From: Chloroflexota bacterium
GTDB taxonomy: Bacteria; Chloroflexota; UBA6077
Direction: 5' to 3'
Assembly: GCA_021806765.1 (NCBI GenBank)
Contig: JAJZQR010000003.1
Coordinates: forward strand, 1-50,519
DNA length: 50,519 bases
The number at the start of each line of letters is the position of its first letter. The first letter of the stretch is position 1. Below are positions 1 to 6,543 of this stretch, piece after piece. A program made the translations under genes and the position numbers. The notes below the pieces were generated by a model that did no database searches, was not told where the DNA came from, and saw nothing but the letters and a program-made list of their open reading frames with translations.

Positions 1-32
1 CCAGAACCCAGAACCCGTCACTCGGCACTCCG
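1..32. repeat. degenerate NACYCAG heptad repeat (edge copy)
   Basis: About four 7-bp units related to AACCCAG and CACTCGG run in register from the window edge. The same heptad family forms a 15-unit array at 8824-8928 and a short array at 45881-45918. The csrA stop codon (18-20) and its last few sense codons lie inside this repeat. The array probably continues beyond the window. Confidence 0.6.
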
Positions 33-257
33 AACGCGTAGGCCGCCTGCCAGACGAAGGGGCAGTTTGCCCTGGGTGGAGGCAGCCAGACGGTTCTCTT
101 CCTCGACCTCGTCCCGCAACTCTTTGCGCAGCACCACGACGTTTCGCGGCGCCTGGATGCCCAGGCGAACGTGATCGCCGCTCACCTCGAGGATCGTGAT
201 CTCCACGTCCCCACCAATGTTGATCGCCTCGCCACCGCGCCGCGTCAGGATGAGCAT
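18..257 (-). CDS. csrA: carbon storage regulator CsrA
   Basis: CsrA is a small dimeric RNA-binding protein that blocks translation of target mRNAs, classically flagellin mRNA. The 79-residue product opens with the signature LILTRR (residues 2-7) and keeps the RNA-contacting Leu4, Arg6 and Arg44. The core fold ends near residue 50, and the C-terminal tail makes it longer than the roughly 60-residue enterobacterial type. Longer CsrA tails are known from species in which FliW antagonises CsrA, and fliW lies directly upstream here. The ATG has a good AGGAGG site and lies inside the end of fliW (13-bp overlap), which suggests translational coupling. The final codons and TGA fall in a heptad repeat, so the tail may be partly repeat-derived. 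Confidence 0.96.
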   Translation of the reverse strand: MLILTRRGGEAINIGGDVEITILEVSGDHVRLGIQAPRNVVVLRKELRDEVEEENRLAASTQGKLPLRLAGGLRVRSAE

Positions 258-784
258 CTCATCGCCTCCTGCCGCCGGCCGTGCGACCCATTTCGGCTGG
301 GCTGCTTGTTGCGGGATCCACTCGGATCCGGGGTGCCAAGGTCCAGGGTCCCCTCGGCCGTCAGGGCAAGGGGATAACGGACGGGATAGGGGACATCTTG
401 AAGGATCACCTGTGCGCCCAGACGCTTTCGCAGGTTGACCGCCACGGGAGCCCTCAAATTGACGGTAGCATTCCCACCCTCGGCCGAGAGGGTCACGATG
501 CAGAAGAGTCCCGGACGCTCCGAGCGCCTCAACCCCAGCAACTCCCTGTCTCCCGACCCCAGCGCTACCTCATAGGTGGCATCTACCAGAGAGGGATCCA
601 TCAGTACGAACCCTACGTGGGGATCGTCAACGGACTGCAGCAGGTAGAAGGGCTGATCCAACTCCAGGAGCACGTAGCGATCGTACTCCTCGAAACCCAC
701 CACCCCCCGAGGGAAGGAAAGCAACTCCTCGTCGGGAACCTCTATCTGCTCCACGCCATCCGACAGCAACACTCCAACCAGCAC
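245..784 (-). CDS. fliW: flagellar assembly factor FliW
   Basis: FliW binds free flagellin and, when flagellin has been exported, binds CsrA and relieves its repression; the two form a switch linking filament assembly to translation. The 179-residue product has the family pattern: a FPRGVVGFEEY stretch near residue 25, a FYLLQSVDDP segment, FVLMDPSLV, and TVNLRAPVAVN in the second half. The chosen GTG start has a GGAGGG site 7 nt upstream. The last ~35 residues are polar, low in complexity and outside the conserved domain. The gene overlaps csrA by 13 bp and follows flgL by 21 bp, so it belongs to the flgM-flgN-flgK-flgL-fliW-csrA late operon. Confidence 0.93.
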   Translation of the reverse strand: MLVGVLLSDGVEQIEVPDEELLSFPRGVVGFEEYDRYVLLELDQPFYLLQSVDDPHVGFVLMDPSLVDATYEVALGSGDRELLGLRRSERPGLFCIVTLSAEGGNATVNLRAPVAVNLRKRLGAQVILQDVPYPVRYPLALTAEGTLDLGTPDPSGSRNKQPSRNGSHGRRQEAMRCSS

Positions 785-805
785 TTGGGTCCCTCCTGTA
801 TCCGG

Positions 806-1708
806 CTATTTCAGGAAATCGAGAAGGCTCGGTTGGATGACCCGAGCACCGATGTTCAGCGCCGCCTGATAGACGTTCTGCTGCATCATCAGCTTGGTCA
901 TGACCTCTGCCACGTCAGCGTCTTGTGCTCGCGACAACTGGACGGTGACGTTGGTCTTCAGGCTGTTGAGCGCGTCTTCCGTGTCGTTGATCCGCTGCGT
1001 GTTGGCGCCGACTACGCTTCGGACCGATGGCATGTCGTTGAGCGCGGTAGTCAGCTTATCCATCTGGCCCGACGTCACGGCACCGACGTTGAGAAGCTGG
1101 TCCCGGATCTCCAGCATGGCCTGCATCCCATCCCTCAGGACCTGGTCCCCACCGATCGTCACGTCCCCCGTGACGTTTATTCCCAGCTGAACACCGGGGG
1201 CAATTTCCCGCTGCATCACGTTGGAGTCGCCGCTGTAGACGATCGATGACGTTGCGGTGTCCTCGCTGAAAGGCGCTGTGCCCGGGCTAACCTGAAAGCC
1301 GGCAAAGAGATACTTTCCTTCCTGGGTGGCATTGGCGGCCTGCAACGCTTCCTGCAAGTAGCTGTCGATCTCCCGGCCCAGCGCCTTCTGGGCGTCCCGA
1401 TCCAGGGTCCCCGTGGCGCCGCGCAGGGCCACGTCCCTGGCCCGGTTCAGCACGTTGGACATCTGGTCGAGGGCCGTATCCGTGGCCTCCAGCCAGCCCC
1501 TGGCCGACGAGATGTTGCGCAGGTACTGGTCGTACTGGTCCGAGGTAGTCTTCAGGGAGAGGGCGCGATTCACCGCTTGAGGATCGTCCGAGGGTCTGCG
1601 CAGCCTCTTGCCCGAGGACAGCTGATCCTGCAAGTTGGCCAGGTTCTCCGAGTTGTAGTTGATGTTCTGGCGAAGGTTATCCACCATCATTCCGCTCGTG
1701 ACACGCAT
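806..1708 (-). CDS. flgL: flagellar hook-filament junction protein FlgL
   Basis: FlgL (HAP3) forms the junction between hook-associated FlgK and the flagellin filament and is secreted by the flagellar export apparatus. The 300-residue product has the flagellin-type N-terminal coiled-coil region (residues ~1-140, with LSSGKRLRRPSDDP near residue 30) and a matching C-terminal helix ending in QPSLLDFLK. The variable central part is short, as expected for FlgL rather than flagellin. Its place directly after flgK supports FlgL over FliC. The ATG is preceded by a GGAGG site. It lies downstream of the sigma-28 promoter at 4175-4201. Confidence 0.94.
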   Translation of the reverse strand: MRVTSGMMVDNLRQNINYNSENLANLQDQLSSGKRLRRPSDDPQAVNRALSLKTTSDQYDQYLRNISSARGWLEATDTALDQMSNVLNRARDVALRGATGTLDRDAQKALGREIDSYLQEALQAANATQEGKYLFAGFQVSPGTAPFSEDTATSSIVYSGDSNVMQREIAPGVQLGINVTGDVTIGGDQVLRDGMQAMLEIRDQLLNVGAVTSGQMDKLTTALNDMPSVRSVVGANTQRINDTEDALNSLKTNVTVQLSRAQDADVAEVMTKLMMQQNVYQAALNIGARVIQPSLLDFLK

Positions 1709-1729
1709 GCCCTAACCTCCGAAGCAAGG

Positions 1730-3271
1730 CTACCGTCCGACTACGCCCACACCATTCACCAGCTTGTCCAGCATCTCGTCCATGGCATTCATGACCCGTG
1801 CGGCAGCCTGATAGGCCCGCTGAAAGCGAATCACGTTGGTGGCTTCTTCGTCCAGCGAGACGCCGGAGAAGGACTCGCGGTTCTGGGTCAGCCGGTCGAC
1901 CAACGCCTTCTGGTTGGTCGACATATCCTGGGCTTGCTGGCTGTCCACCCCTAGCTTGGAGATCAGCGCCTTGTACCAATCAGCGACAGTGGTCGTGATA
2001 GCACCCGCCGTCCCCGTCTGGATCGCCGTCGCTATGGCGGTGGCCTGCTCGCCATTCCCCACCTGGCCGGTCGCTCCCCAGGCCGAGGCCGCCGCTACCA
2101 GGTTGGCATTCGCCATCAGATCAGGGTTGACCGAGATGTTGGCAGCACCGATGGGATTGGAGTCGCTGGAGACAAAGAACGCCTTGCCGGGGTTGCCATT
2201 CAGGTCGTACCCCGCCAGGTGCGCGTTGTTGACCAGGGTGGCGAGGCTCTGGGCCATCTGATCCAATCGCCAGGCCAGGCTCTGTCCAGGGTCGCTGGTC
2301 GTGCCCCCTGCCGGATCCAGAATCACGTCGCGCGCTTCCAGCAGCCCCTTCAGCTCCCCGTCGGTCGGAGTGACGTTTGCTGTGACGGTCCCGAGGCTGT
2401 CGTCGCTCCACACCAAGCCGCCCAACGTCGTGCCCGAGTCTGGTCCCCTCAGCAGATAGTGGTGGGTATCCGCCTGGATCAGGATCTGCTGCTGCAGCGG
2501 ATCAGAATTGTTGATGTCACCCAACCAGATGGTTACCGTTCCGTCACTCTCTTCCTGGTAGTTGACCTTGATGGTCTTCGATAGCTGGTCCAGCAAGAGG
2601 TCCCGCCGGTCCCGAAGGTCGTTGGCCTGGTCACTCGCGACCTTGACGCTTGGATCGTAGCTGCTGGCCTGCGGCAACTCCACGGCCGAGATCTGCTTGT
2701 TCAGGCTCGCGATCTCGGACAGCCAGTCGTTGACCTGACTGACCTTCGACTTGATCTCGTCATCGGCCTGGGTCTGGAGGTTGGTGAGCTGTGCATAGTC
2801 GCGACGTATCACGTCGGCGAGGACGGTAGCGCTCTGAACCACAGCCACCCTGGCCGAGTAGCTCTCCGGGCTCGTGCCGAGATCCTGCCAGGCGCCCCAC
2901 AATTTGGTAAGAAGGTTGTTGATCCCCTGGTCCGAGGGCTCGTTGAAGATGGCCTCTATCTGCTCCAGATAGTCCTGCTTGGTGTCCCAGTAGCCCTGGG
3001 CACCCACCTGGCCCCGCACCTGGCTGTCCAGGAAGGTGTCCCGCAGCCGGCGGATCATACTGATGTCCACTCCCGTCCCCAACTGACCGGCCTGCCCGGC
3101 GACGGACGCGATGGGCACCGGGAAGGGATCGGAGGCCACCATCTGGGCGTCCTGCCGGGTGTAGCCCTTGGTGTTGGCGTTGGCCACGTTGTGGGCCGTT
3201 ATGTCGAGAGCCCTCTGCTGCGCCTGGAGGGCGCTCAATGCTATATTCAGGCCGAAAAAAGTGGAAGTCAT
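1730..3271 (-). CDS. flgK: flagellar hook-associated protein FlgK
   Basis: FlgK (HAP1) is the first junction protein on the hook tip. The 513-residue product starts with the rod/hook family signature: ALSALQAQQRALDITAHNVA and the NTKGYTRQ motif near residues 34-41. It ends with the C-terminal rod-family helix containing VIRFQRAYQAAARVMNAMDE. The middle contains the usual FlgK-specific coiled-coil and beta region. It lies 19 bp downstream of flgN, its export chaperone, and 21 bp upstream of flgL, the standard order. Confidence 0.95.
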   Translation of the reverse strand: MTSTFFGLNIALSALQAQQRALDITAHNVANANTKGYTRQDAQMVASDPFPVPIASVAGQAGQLGTGVDISMIRRLRDTFLDSQVRGQVGAQGYWDTKQDYLEQIEAIFNEPSDQGINNLLTKLWGAWQDLGTSPESYSARVAVVQSATVLADVIRRDYAQLTNLQTQADDEIKSKVSQVNDWLSEIASLNKQISAVELPQASSYDPSVKVASDQANDLRDRRDLLLDQLSKTIKVNYQEESDGTVTIWLGDINNSDPLQQQILIQADTHHYLLRGPDSGTTLGGLVWSDDSLGTVTANVTPTDGELKGLLEARDVILDPAGGTTSDPGQSLAWRLDQMAQSLATLVNNAHLAGYDLNGNPGKAFFVSSDSNPIGAANISVNPDLMANANLVAAASAWGATGQVGNGEQATAIATAIQTGTAGAITTTVADWYKALISKLGVDSQQAQDMSTNQKALVDRLTQNRESFSGVSLDEEATNVIRFQRAYQAAARVMNAMDEMLDKLVNGVGVVGR

Positions 3272-3290
3272 TCGCTACCTCGTTGGCGCC

Positions 3291-3827
3291 TCAAGCGTGG
3301 CAGTCCACGGCCAGGGTGCCTGCAACACTGATCCTGGGCTGGCCGCAACGGTTGTAGGTGTCGCCAGACCCGATCGCATGCCGCAGCTGTCGTATGGAGT
3401 CTTTAACGGACTCCAGGGACTTTCGCATCAGTTGAAGGTTGCCATCGTTGGTCTCTCGCAGTCTGGTCACCGCTTGAGCCACCCGGTGGCGGGTCTCCAG
3501 CAACTCCTCCGCCTCTCTCCCGCCCAGTCGGGCAGCCCACAACAGCAAAGAGCTGTCGGTAGGTAGTCCCAGCTCCCTGGCCAGTCTCGCGGCAAGCCCC
3601 CGACGCTGCTGCTCCAACCGGTCCAACTGTTCGATCAGCCCGCTCTTGTCCCTGGTAGCTGTTTCCAGAAGACCCACGCGCCCTTCCAGCACCGCCTTCC
3701 GCTCTCCACGAGAAAGCTCCAGCAACAGTGCGCAGAGTCGCTCCTGCTCCTGCATAACCACGATTAGCTCGGTGCACTGGAGTGAACACCGAGCTGAGGA
3801 TTCGTCTATCACCTGCTCGAGAGTCAT
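3291..3827 (-). CDS. flgN: flagellar export chaperone FlgN
   Basis: FlgN is a cytosolic helical chaperone that delivers FlgK and FlgL to the export gate. The 178-residue product is almost entirely predicted alpha-helix, with heptad-rich segments around residues 20-100 (for example EQLDRLEQQRRGLAARLARE) and 105-150. Sequence identity within this family is low, so the call rests on length, helical character and position: it overlaps flgM by 4 bp (ATGA) and precedes flgK by 19 bp. The last ~20 residues look unstructured. A different FlgN-like helical protein is the only realistic alternative. Confidence 0.88.
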   Translation of the reverse strand: MTLEQVIDESSARCSLQCTELIVVMQEQERLCALLLELSRGERKAVLEGRVGLLETATRDKSGLIEQLDRLEQQRRGLAARLARELGLPTDSSLLLWAARLGGREAEELLETRHRVAQAVTRLRETNDGNLQLMRKSLESVKDSIRQLRHAIGSGDTYNRCGQPRISVAGTLAVDCHA

Positions 3828-4123
3828 CTCATCCTCGACGCCAGGATTGCCTTGGCAATCTCCACGTCGGACAGCGGATACCTACCCTGTTCGATGGCGC
3901 CTCGCAGTTCAGCCACCCTGTCCTCGCGAACGCCGGAGGAATCCCGAACCGCCTCGCCAAGTTTCTGCAGAAGCTGAGCGCGGTCGGAGATGACCGCCTG
4001 GTCCGCCCCCGACTGCCGGCGGGCGCCCTCTCGCACCCTCCGCTGCGCCTGGTCCAGGTCGTGAACCCCACGGGAATCCCGGATGGTACTGGATTGCGCC
4101 GCACCGCTACTGGAGATATCCAT
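3824..4123 (-). CDS. flgM: anti-sigma-28 factor FlgM
   Basis: FlgM binds FliA and is exported when the hook is complete, releasing sigma-28 for late genes. The 99-residue product has a disordered polar N-terminal half and the conserved C-terminal sigma-binding half: SDRAQLLQKLGEAV near residue 46, then REDRVAELRGAIEQGRYP and VEIAKAIL. The RxxKVxxLRxxIxxGxY pattern is diagnostic of FlgM. It is the first gene after a near-consensus sigma-28 promoter (4175-4201), so FliA activates the gene of its own inhibitor. It overlaps flgN by 4 bp. Confidence 0.93.
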   Translation of the reverse strand: MDISSSGAAQSSTIRDSRGVHDLDQAQRRVREGARRQSGADQAVISDRAQLLQKLGEAVRDSSGVREDRVAELRGAIEQGRYPLSDVEIAKAILASRMR

Positions 4124-4174
4124 TCCGTCATCACCCCCGGAGGACTACCTTGGCCTACCTGGCCACATCACTAA

Positions 4175-4201
4175 TAATCGGCACGCTTCACCAGATCTTT
4201 A
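4175..4201 (-). promoter_or_regulatory. sigma-28 (FliA) promoter of flgM-flgN-flgK-flgL-fliW-csrA
   Basis: On the minus strand TAAA (4198-4201) is followed by exactly 15 nt and then GCCGATTA (4175-4182). The known FliA consensus is TAAA-N15-GCCGATAA, so only one base differs. It sits in the 88-bp gap between the rod gene and flgM and points at flgM, whose start is about 50 bp downstream. Confidence 0.85.
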
Positions 4202-4211
4202 GGCCTACTTC

Positions 4212-4991
4212 TTAGACAACCCGACCGACCTCGTTGACAGCTTTGCCCAGCAGCTCGTCCTCAGCCTGCAGCATCCGCTGGCTCGCCTGGTAGGCCCGCA
4301 CCAGCGACACCAACTCGGTCATCGCCGAAACCTCGTCCACATTCGAGGCTTCCAGGAAACCCTGCTTCACTACCGTGTCGGCGGCAGCCATTGGCATGGA
4401 GTCAGGGTTGTCCGGGGTGTAGAATTCGCTCCCAACTTTGGCCATCACGGTGCCCGCCGGAAACTCCACCACCGACAGGGTCCCCGCAGGCTTGCTGTCG
4501 ACGGTTATGGCACCGTTCGGTCCGATGGAGACCGCGTCACCCTTCAGGGTCAGATCCTGCCCATCGGCTCCCAGGACCTGGTACCCTTCCGCGGTCACCA
4601 GTTTTCCATCGGCGTCCCGATACAGTGGACCGCCTCGGAAGAACAGAGGCCCTTCTGGGGTCCTGATCTGGAGGAACCCGTCGCCCACCAGCGCCACGTC
4701 CAGGGGTCGCTTGGTCTCCTCCACCCGCCCCTGCCGGAAGTCTACGGAGACCCTGTCGATCACGGTATCCACGCCCAGGCTGCCGATCACCGTCGTGGTC
4801 GCTGCTCGCTGTAAGGGGCTCCCCACCGTTCGAGTCTCCATGCGCCCCAGGGTAGAGGCGAAACCATCGATAGCCCCGCTCTCCTGCTTGTACCCGGGGG
4901 TGGAGAGGTTGTCCAGGTTCCGGGCCACCACCTCCTGTCGGGCCAGGTGAGCCCTCATGCCCTGCATAGCCGTTTGCATGCCTCGAATCAT
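4212..4991 (-). CDS. flgG: flagellar basal-body rod protein, FlgG/FlgF type
   Basis: This protein of the rod/hook family builds the axial rod under the hook. The 259-residue product begins with the family N-terminal helix (MIRGMQTAMQGM, ending in NLDNLSTPGYKQ) and ends with the paired C-terminal helix (VSLVRAYQASQRMLQAEDE then AVNEVGRV). The length and the QASQRMLQAEDELLGKAVN tail fit FlgG slightly better than FlgF. Only one such gene lies here, where Firmicutes-type loci often have flgF and flgG in tandem after fliA, so the paralogue assignment is uncertain. It follows fliA by 6 bp and ends the early part of the flagellar operon. Confidence 0.8.
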   Translation of the reverse strand: MIRGMQTAMQGMRAHLARQEVVARNLDNLSTPGYKQESGAIDGFASTLGRMETRTVGSPLQRAATTTVIGSLGVDTVIDRVSVDFRQGRVEETKRPLDVALVGDGFLQIRTPEGPLFFRGGPLYRDADGKLVTAEGYQVLGADGQDLTLKGDAVSIGPNGAITVDSKPAGTLSVVEFPAGTVMAKVGSEFYTPDNPDSMPMAAADTVVKQGFLEASNVDEVSAMTELVSLVRAYQASQRMLQAEDELLGKAVNEVGRVV

Positions 4992-4997
4992 CGCTAC

Positions 4998-5771
4998 CTA
5001 GTCCTCCTGCCGCCGCCACACCTGCAGCTGCGCCCTCAGCCTCAGGATAGCCCGAGTATGGAGCTGGCACACCCGCGACTCCGACACGCCCATCACCCGG
5101 CTGATCTCCCGCATGGTCAACTCCTCCTTGTAGTAGAGTGCCAGCAGCAGCTTCTCCCTCTCGCTCAAGTGCGAGATCGCTTCGGCCAGGGAGTCCAGCA
5201 AGCCTCGCCTCTCAGCCAGGGAGACCGGGTCCGGGCTGTTGGTGTCTTCCAGCGTCGACAGCAGATTGGCAACCTCCCCGTCGCCGTCCCCTCCCATCGC
5301 GAAGTCCAAGGAGATGGTCGCAGGACCTATCTCCGTAAGGATCCTTCGGTAGGTATCGATGTCCAGGCTCATCTGCTCTGCTACCTCCCTGTCGGTCGGC
5401 AGCCGCCCTAGGGTTGTCTGCAGGCTCGTCATGACCTTCTCGATCTCCCTGGCCCTCTGCCGCACGGAGCGAGAGATGACGTCCAGCGCCCTGAGTTGAT
5501 CGAGGATTGCCCCTTTGATGCAGGTCACCGCGTAGCCCTCGAAGGGGACTCCCCGCCGGGGATCGAAGTGCTCGACGGCCCTGATCAATCCCACCATTCC
5601 GGAACTGAGGACATCGTCCATGTCCAGCACCGGCGGCAGGCCAATGGAGAGCCTTCCCGCGACATACTTGACGAGGGGGGCATACTGCAGAATGATGCTC
5701 TCTCGAGCCGCCCGGTCACCCCTCCCGCAATGAGCCTGCCATAGCTCCTCGGTTACCGCCGTCGCTGCCAC
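4998..5771 (-). CDS. fliA: RNA polymerase sigma-28 factor FliA
   Basis: FliA (FliA/SigD/WhiG family) directs transcription of late flagellar genes. The 257-residue product has region 2 (RESIILQYAPLVKYVAGRLS, DMDDVLSSGMVGLIRAVEHFD, and the -10-recognition stretch FEGYAVTCIKGAILDQLR), region 3 (around residues 100-140, GRLPTDREVAEQM) and region 4 with a helix-turn-helix (LTMREISRVMGVSESRVCQL). The start is GTG with an ideal AAGGAGGT site 6 nt upstream. It lies upstream of flgG and of the sigma-28 promoter that it should recognise at 4175-4201. Confidence 0.95.
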   Translation of the reverse strand: MAATAVTEELWQAHCGRGDRAARESIILQYAPLVKYVAGRLSIGLPPVLDMDDVLSSGMVGLIRAVEHFDPRRGVPFEGYAVTCIKGAILDQLRALDVISRSVRQRAREIEKVMTSLQTTLGRLPTDREVAEQMSLDIDTYRRILTEIGPATISLDFAMGGDGDGEVANLLSTLEDTNSPDPVSLAERRGLLDSLAEAISHLSEREKLLLALYYKEELTMREISRVMGVSESRVCQLHTRAILRLRAQLQVWRRQED

Positions 5772-5842
5772 TCCATCACCTCCTTTCTGCCGTGAAAACG
5801 TGCCCTGAAGACGAATTCAGTCTCCGGCACCGGCTGTGCGAT

Positions 5843-6058
5843 CTACTCCTCCTGCTGGCTCTCCGCCATCGAAGGCTGACGTCTCACCCTTACCGCCACG
5901 CTGGCGACCAGGCCGAGAGCAGCGAAGATGGCCAGGCCCGAGAGACCCCTCGTCATCGCGGTCATCACTGATGCCCCGCGTAGCAAGGCAATGGCGTTCA
6001 AGGCGAAGAAGAAACCGAGCCCAAGGTACAGGGATAGGGCCATCAGCAACTTTCCCAC
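5843..6058 (-). CDS. small two-helix membrane protein of the flagellar locus, family unknown
   Basis: I do not recognise a family. The 71-residue product has two hydrophobic segments (about residues 4-27, rich in Leu and Phe, and 40-56, IFAALGLVASVAV), separated by a short loop with Arg27, and a charged C-terminal tail RVRRQPSMAESQQEE. The start is placed at GTG 6056-6058 because AGGAGG lies 7 nt upstream; upstream in-frame extensions lack such a site and overlap the PilZ gene. It lies 11 bp after the PilZ gene and 71 bp before fliA, so it is co-transcribed with flagellar genes. A role in membrane anchoring or motor control would be speculation. Confidence 0.7.
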   Translation of the reverse strand: MGKLLMALSLYLGLGFFFALNAIALLRGASVMTAMTRGLSGLAIFAALGLVASVAVRVRRQPSMAESQQEE

Positions 6059-6069
6059 TCGTGAACCTC

Positions 6070-6519
6070 CTACAAGAGGCCTCTTCGTCGAAGCAACTGC
6101 TGCTGGGAGAGAACAAAACCGGCCAGCCGGTCCTGGTCCCGGGGGCCAATCCCCCAAAAAGCTACTCCCAATCGCCACTTTCGCAACACGTTCTCCCCGG
6201 CGGCGGTGCAGTGGACTACCCCGGCCTCCGTGCGGACCCAACCGAAACCGAGAGGCAACTCCAGTGTGATGCGAAGCCTGGACCCAACCACCAGCGGTTG
6301 GCGGCTCACGAGTTCCAGGCCCCCAGCGCTGATGTTCACCACCACTGGACCGGGCAACTCGGTCTGGTTGCCCGTTTCTTCATCCAGAACCACCACTTCG
6401 AGGGGGTTCAATAGAACCTCTACTCGGACATGAGCCCGTCTTTCCACCCTGCGCACGCCGCCCACTTTCCGGTACTGCAAGACGGAGATTGGTGGCTTGT
6501 CCCTAACATCAACGACCAC
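6070..6519 (-). CDS. PilZ domain protein (putative c-di-GMP flagellar effector, YcgR-like)
   Basis: PilZ domains bind cyclic di-GMP; YcgR-type members act as flagellar brakes. The 149-residue product carries both binding motifs: RxxxR in RRAHVR (Arg28, Arg32) and N-x-S-x-x-G (NISAGG, residues 62-67), followed by the beta-barrel. Only about 25 residues precede the PilZ domain, so the YcgR N-terminal domain is missing or lost. The GTG start has a GGGAGGT site 11 nt upstream. The gene lies between flhA and fliA. An HD-GYP protein at 18748-19395 could supply the turnover side of the same signal. Confidence 0.88.
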   Translation of the reverse strand: MVVDVRDKPPISVLQYRKVGGVRRVERRAHVRVEVLLNPLEVVVLDEETGNQTELPGPVVVNISAGGLELVSRQPLVVGSRLRITLELPLGFGWVRTEAGVVHCTAAGENVLRKWRLGVAFWGIGPRDQDRLAGFVLSQQQLLRRRGLL

Positions 6520-6543
6520 TCTGAATAAGTACCTCCCTACTTC

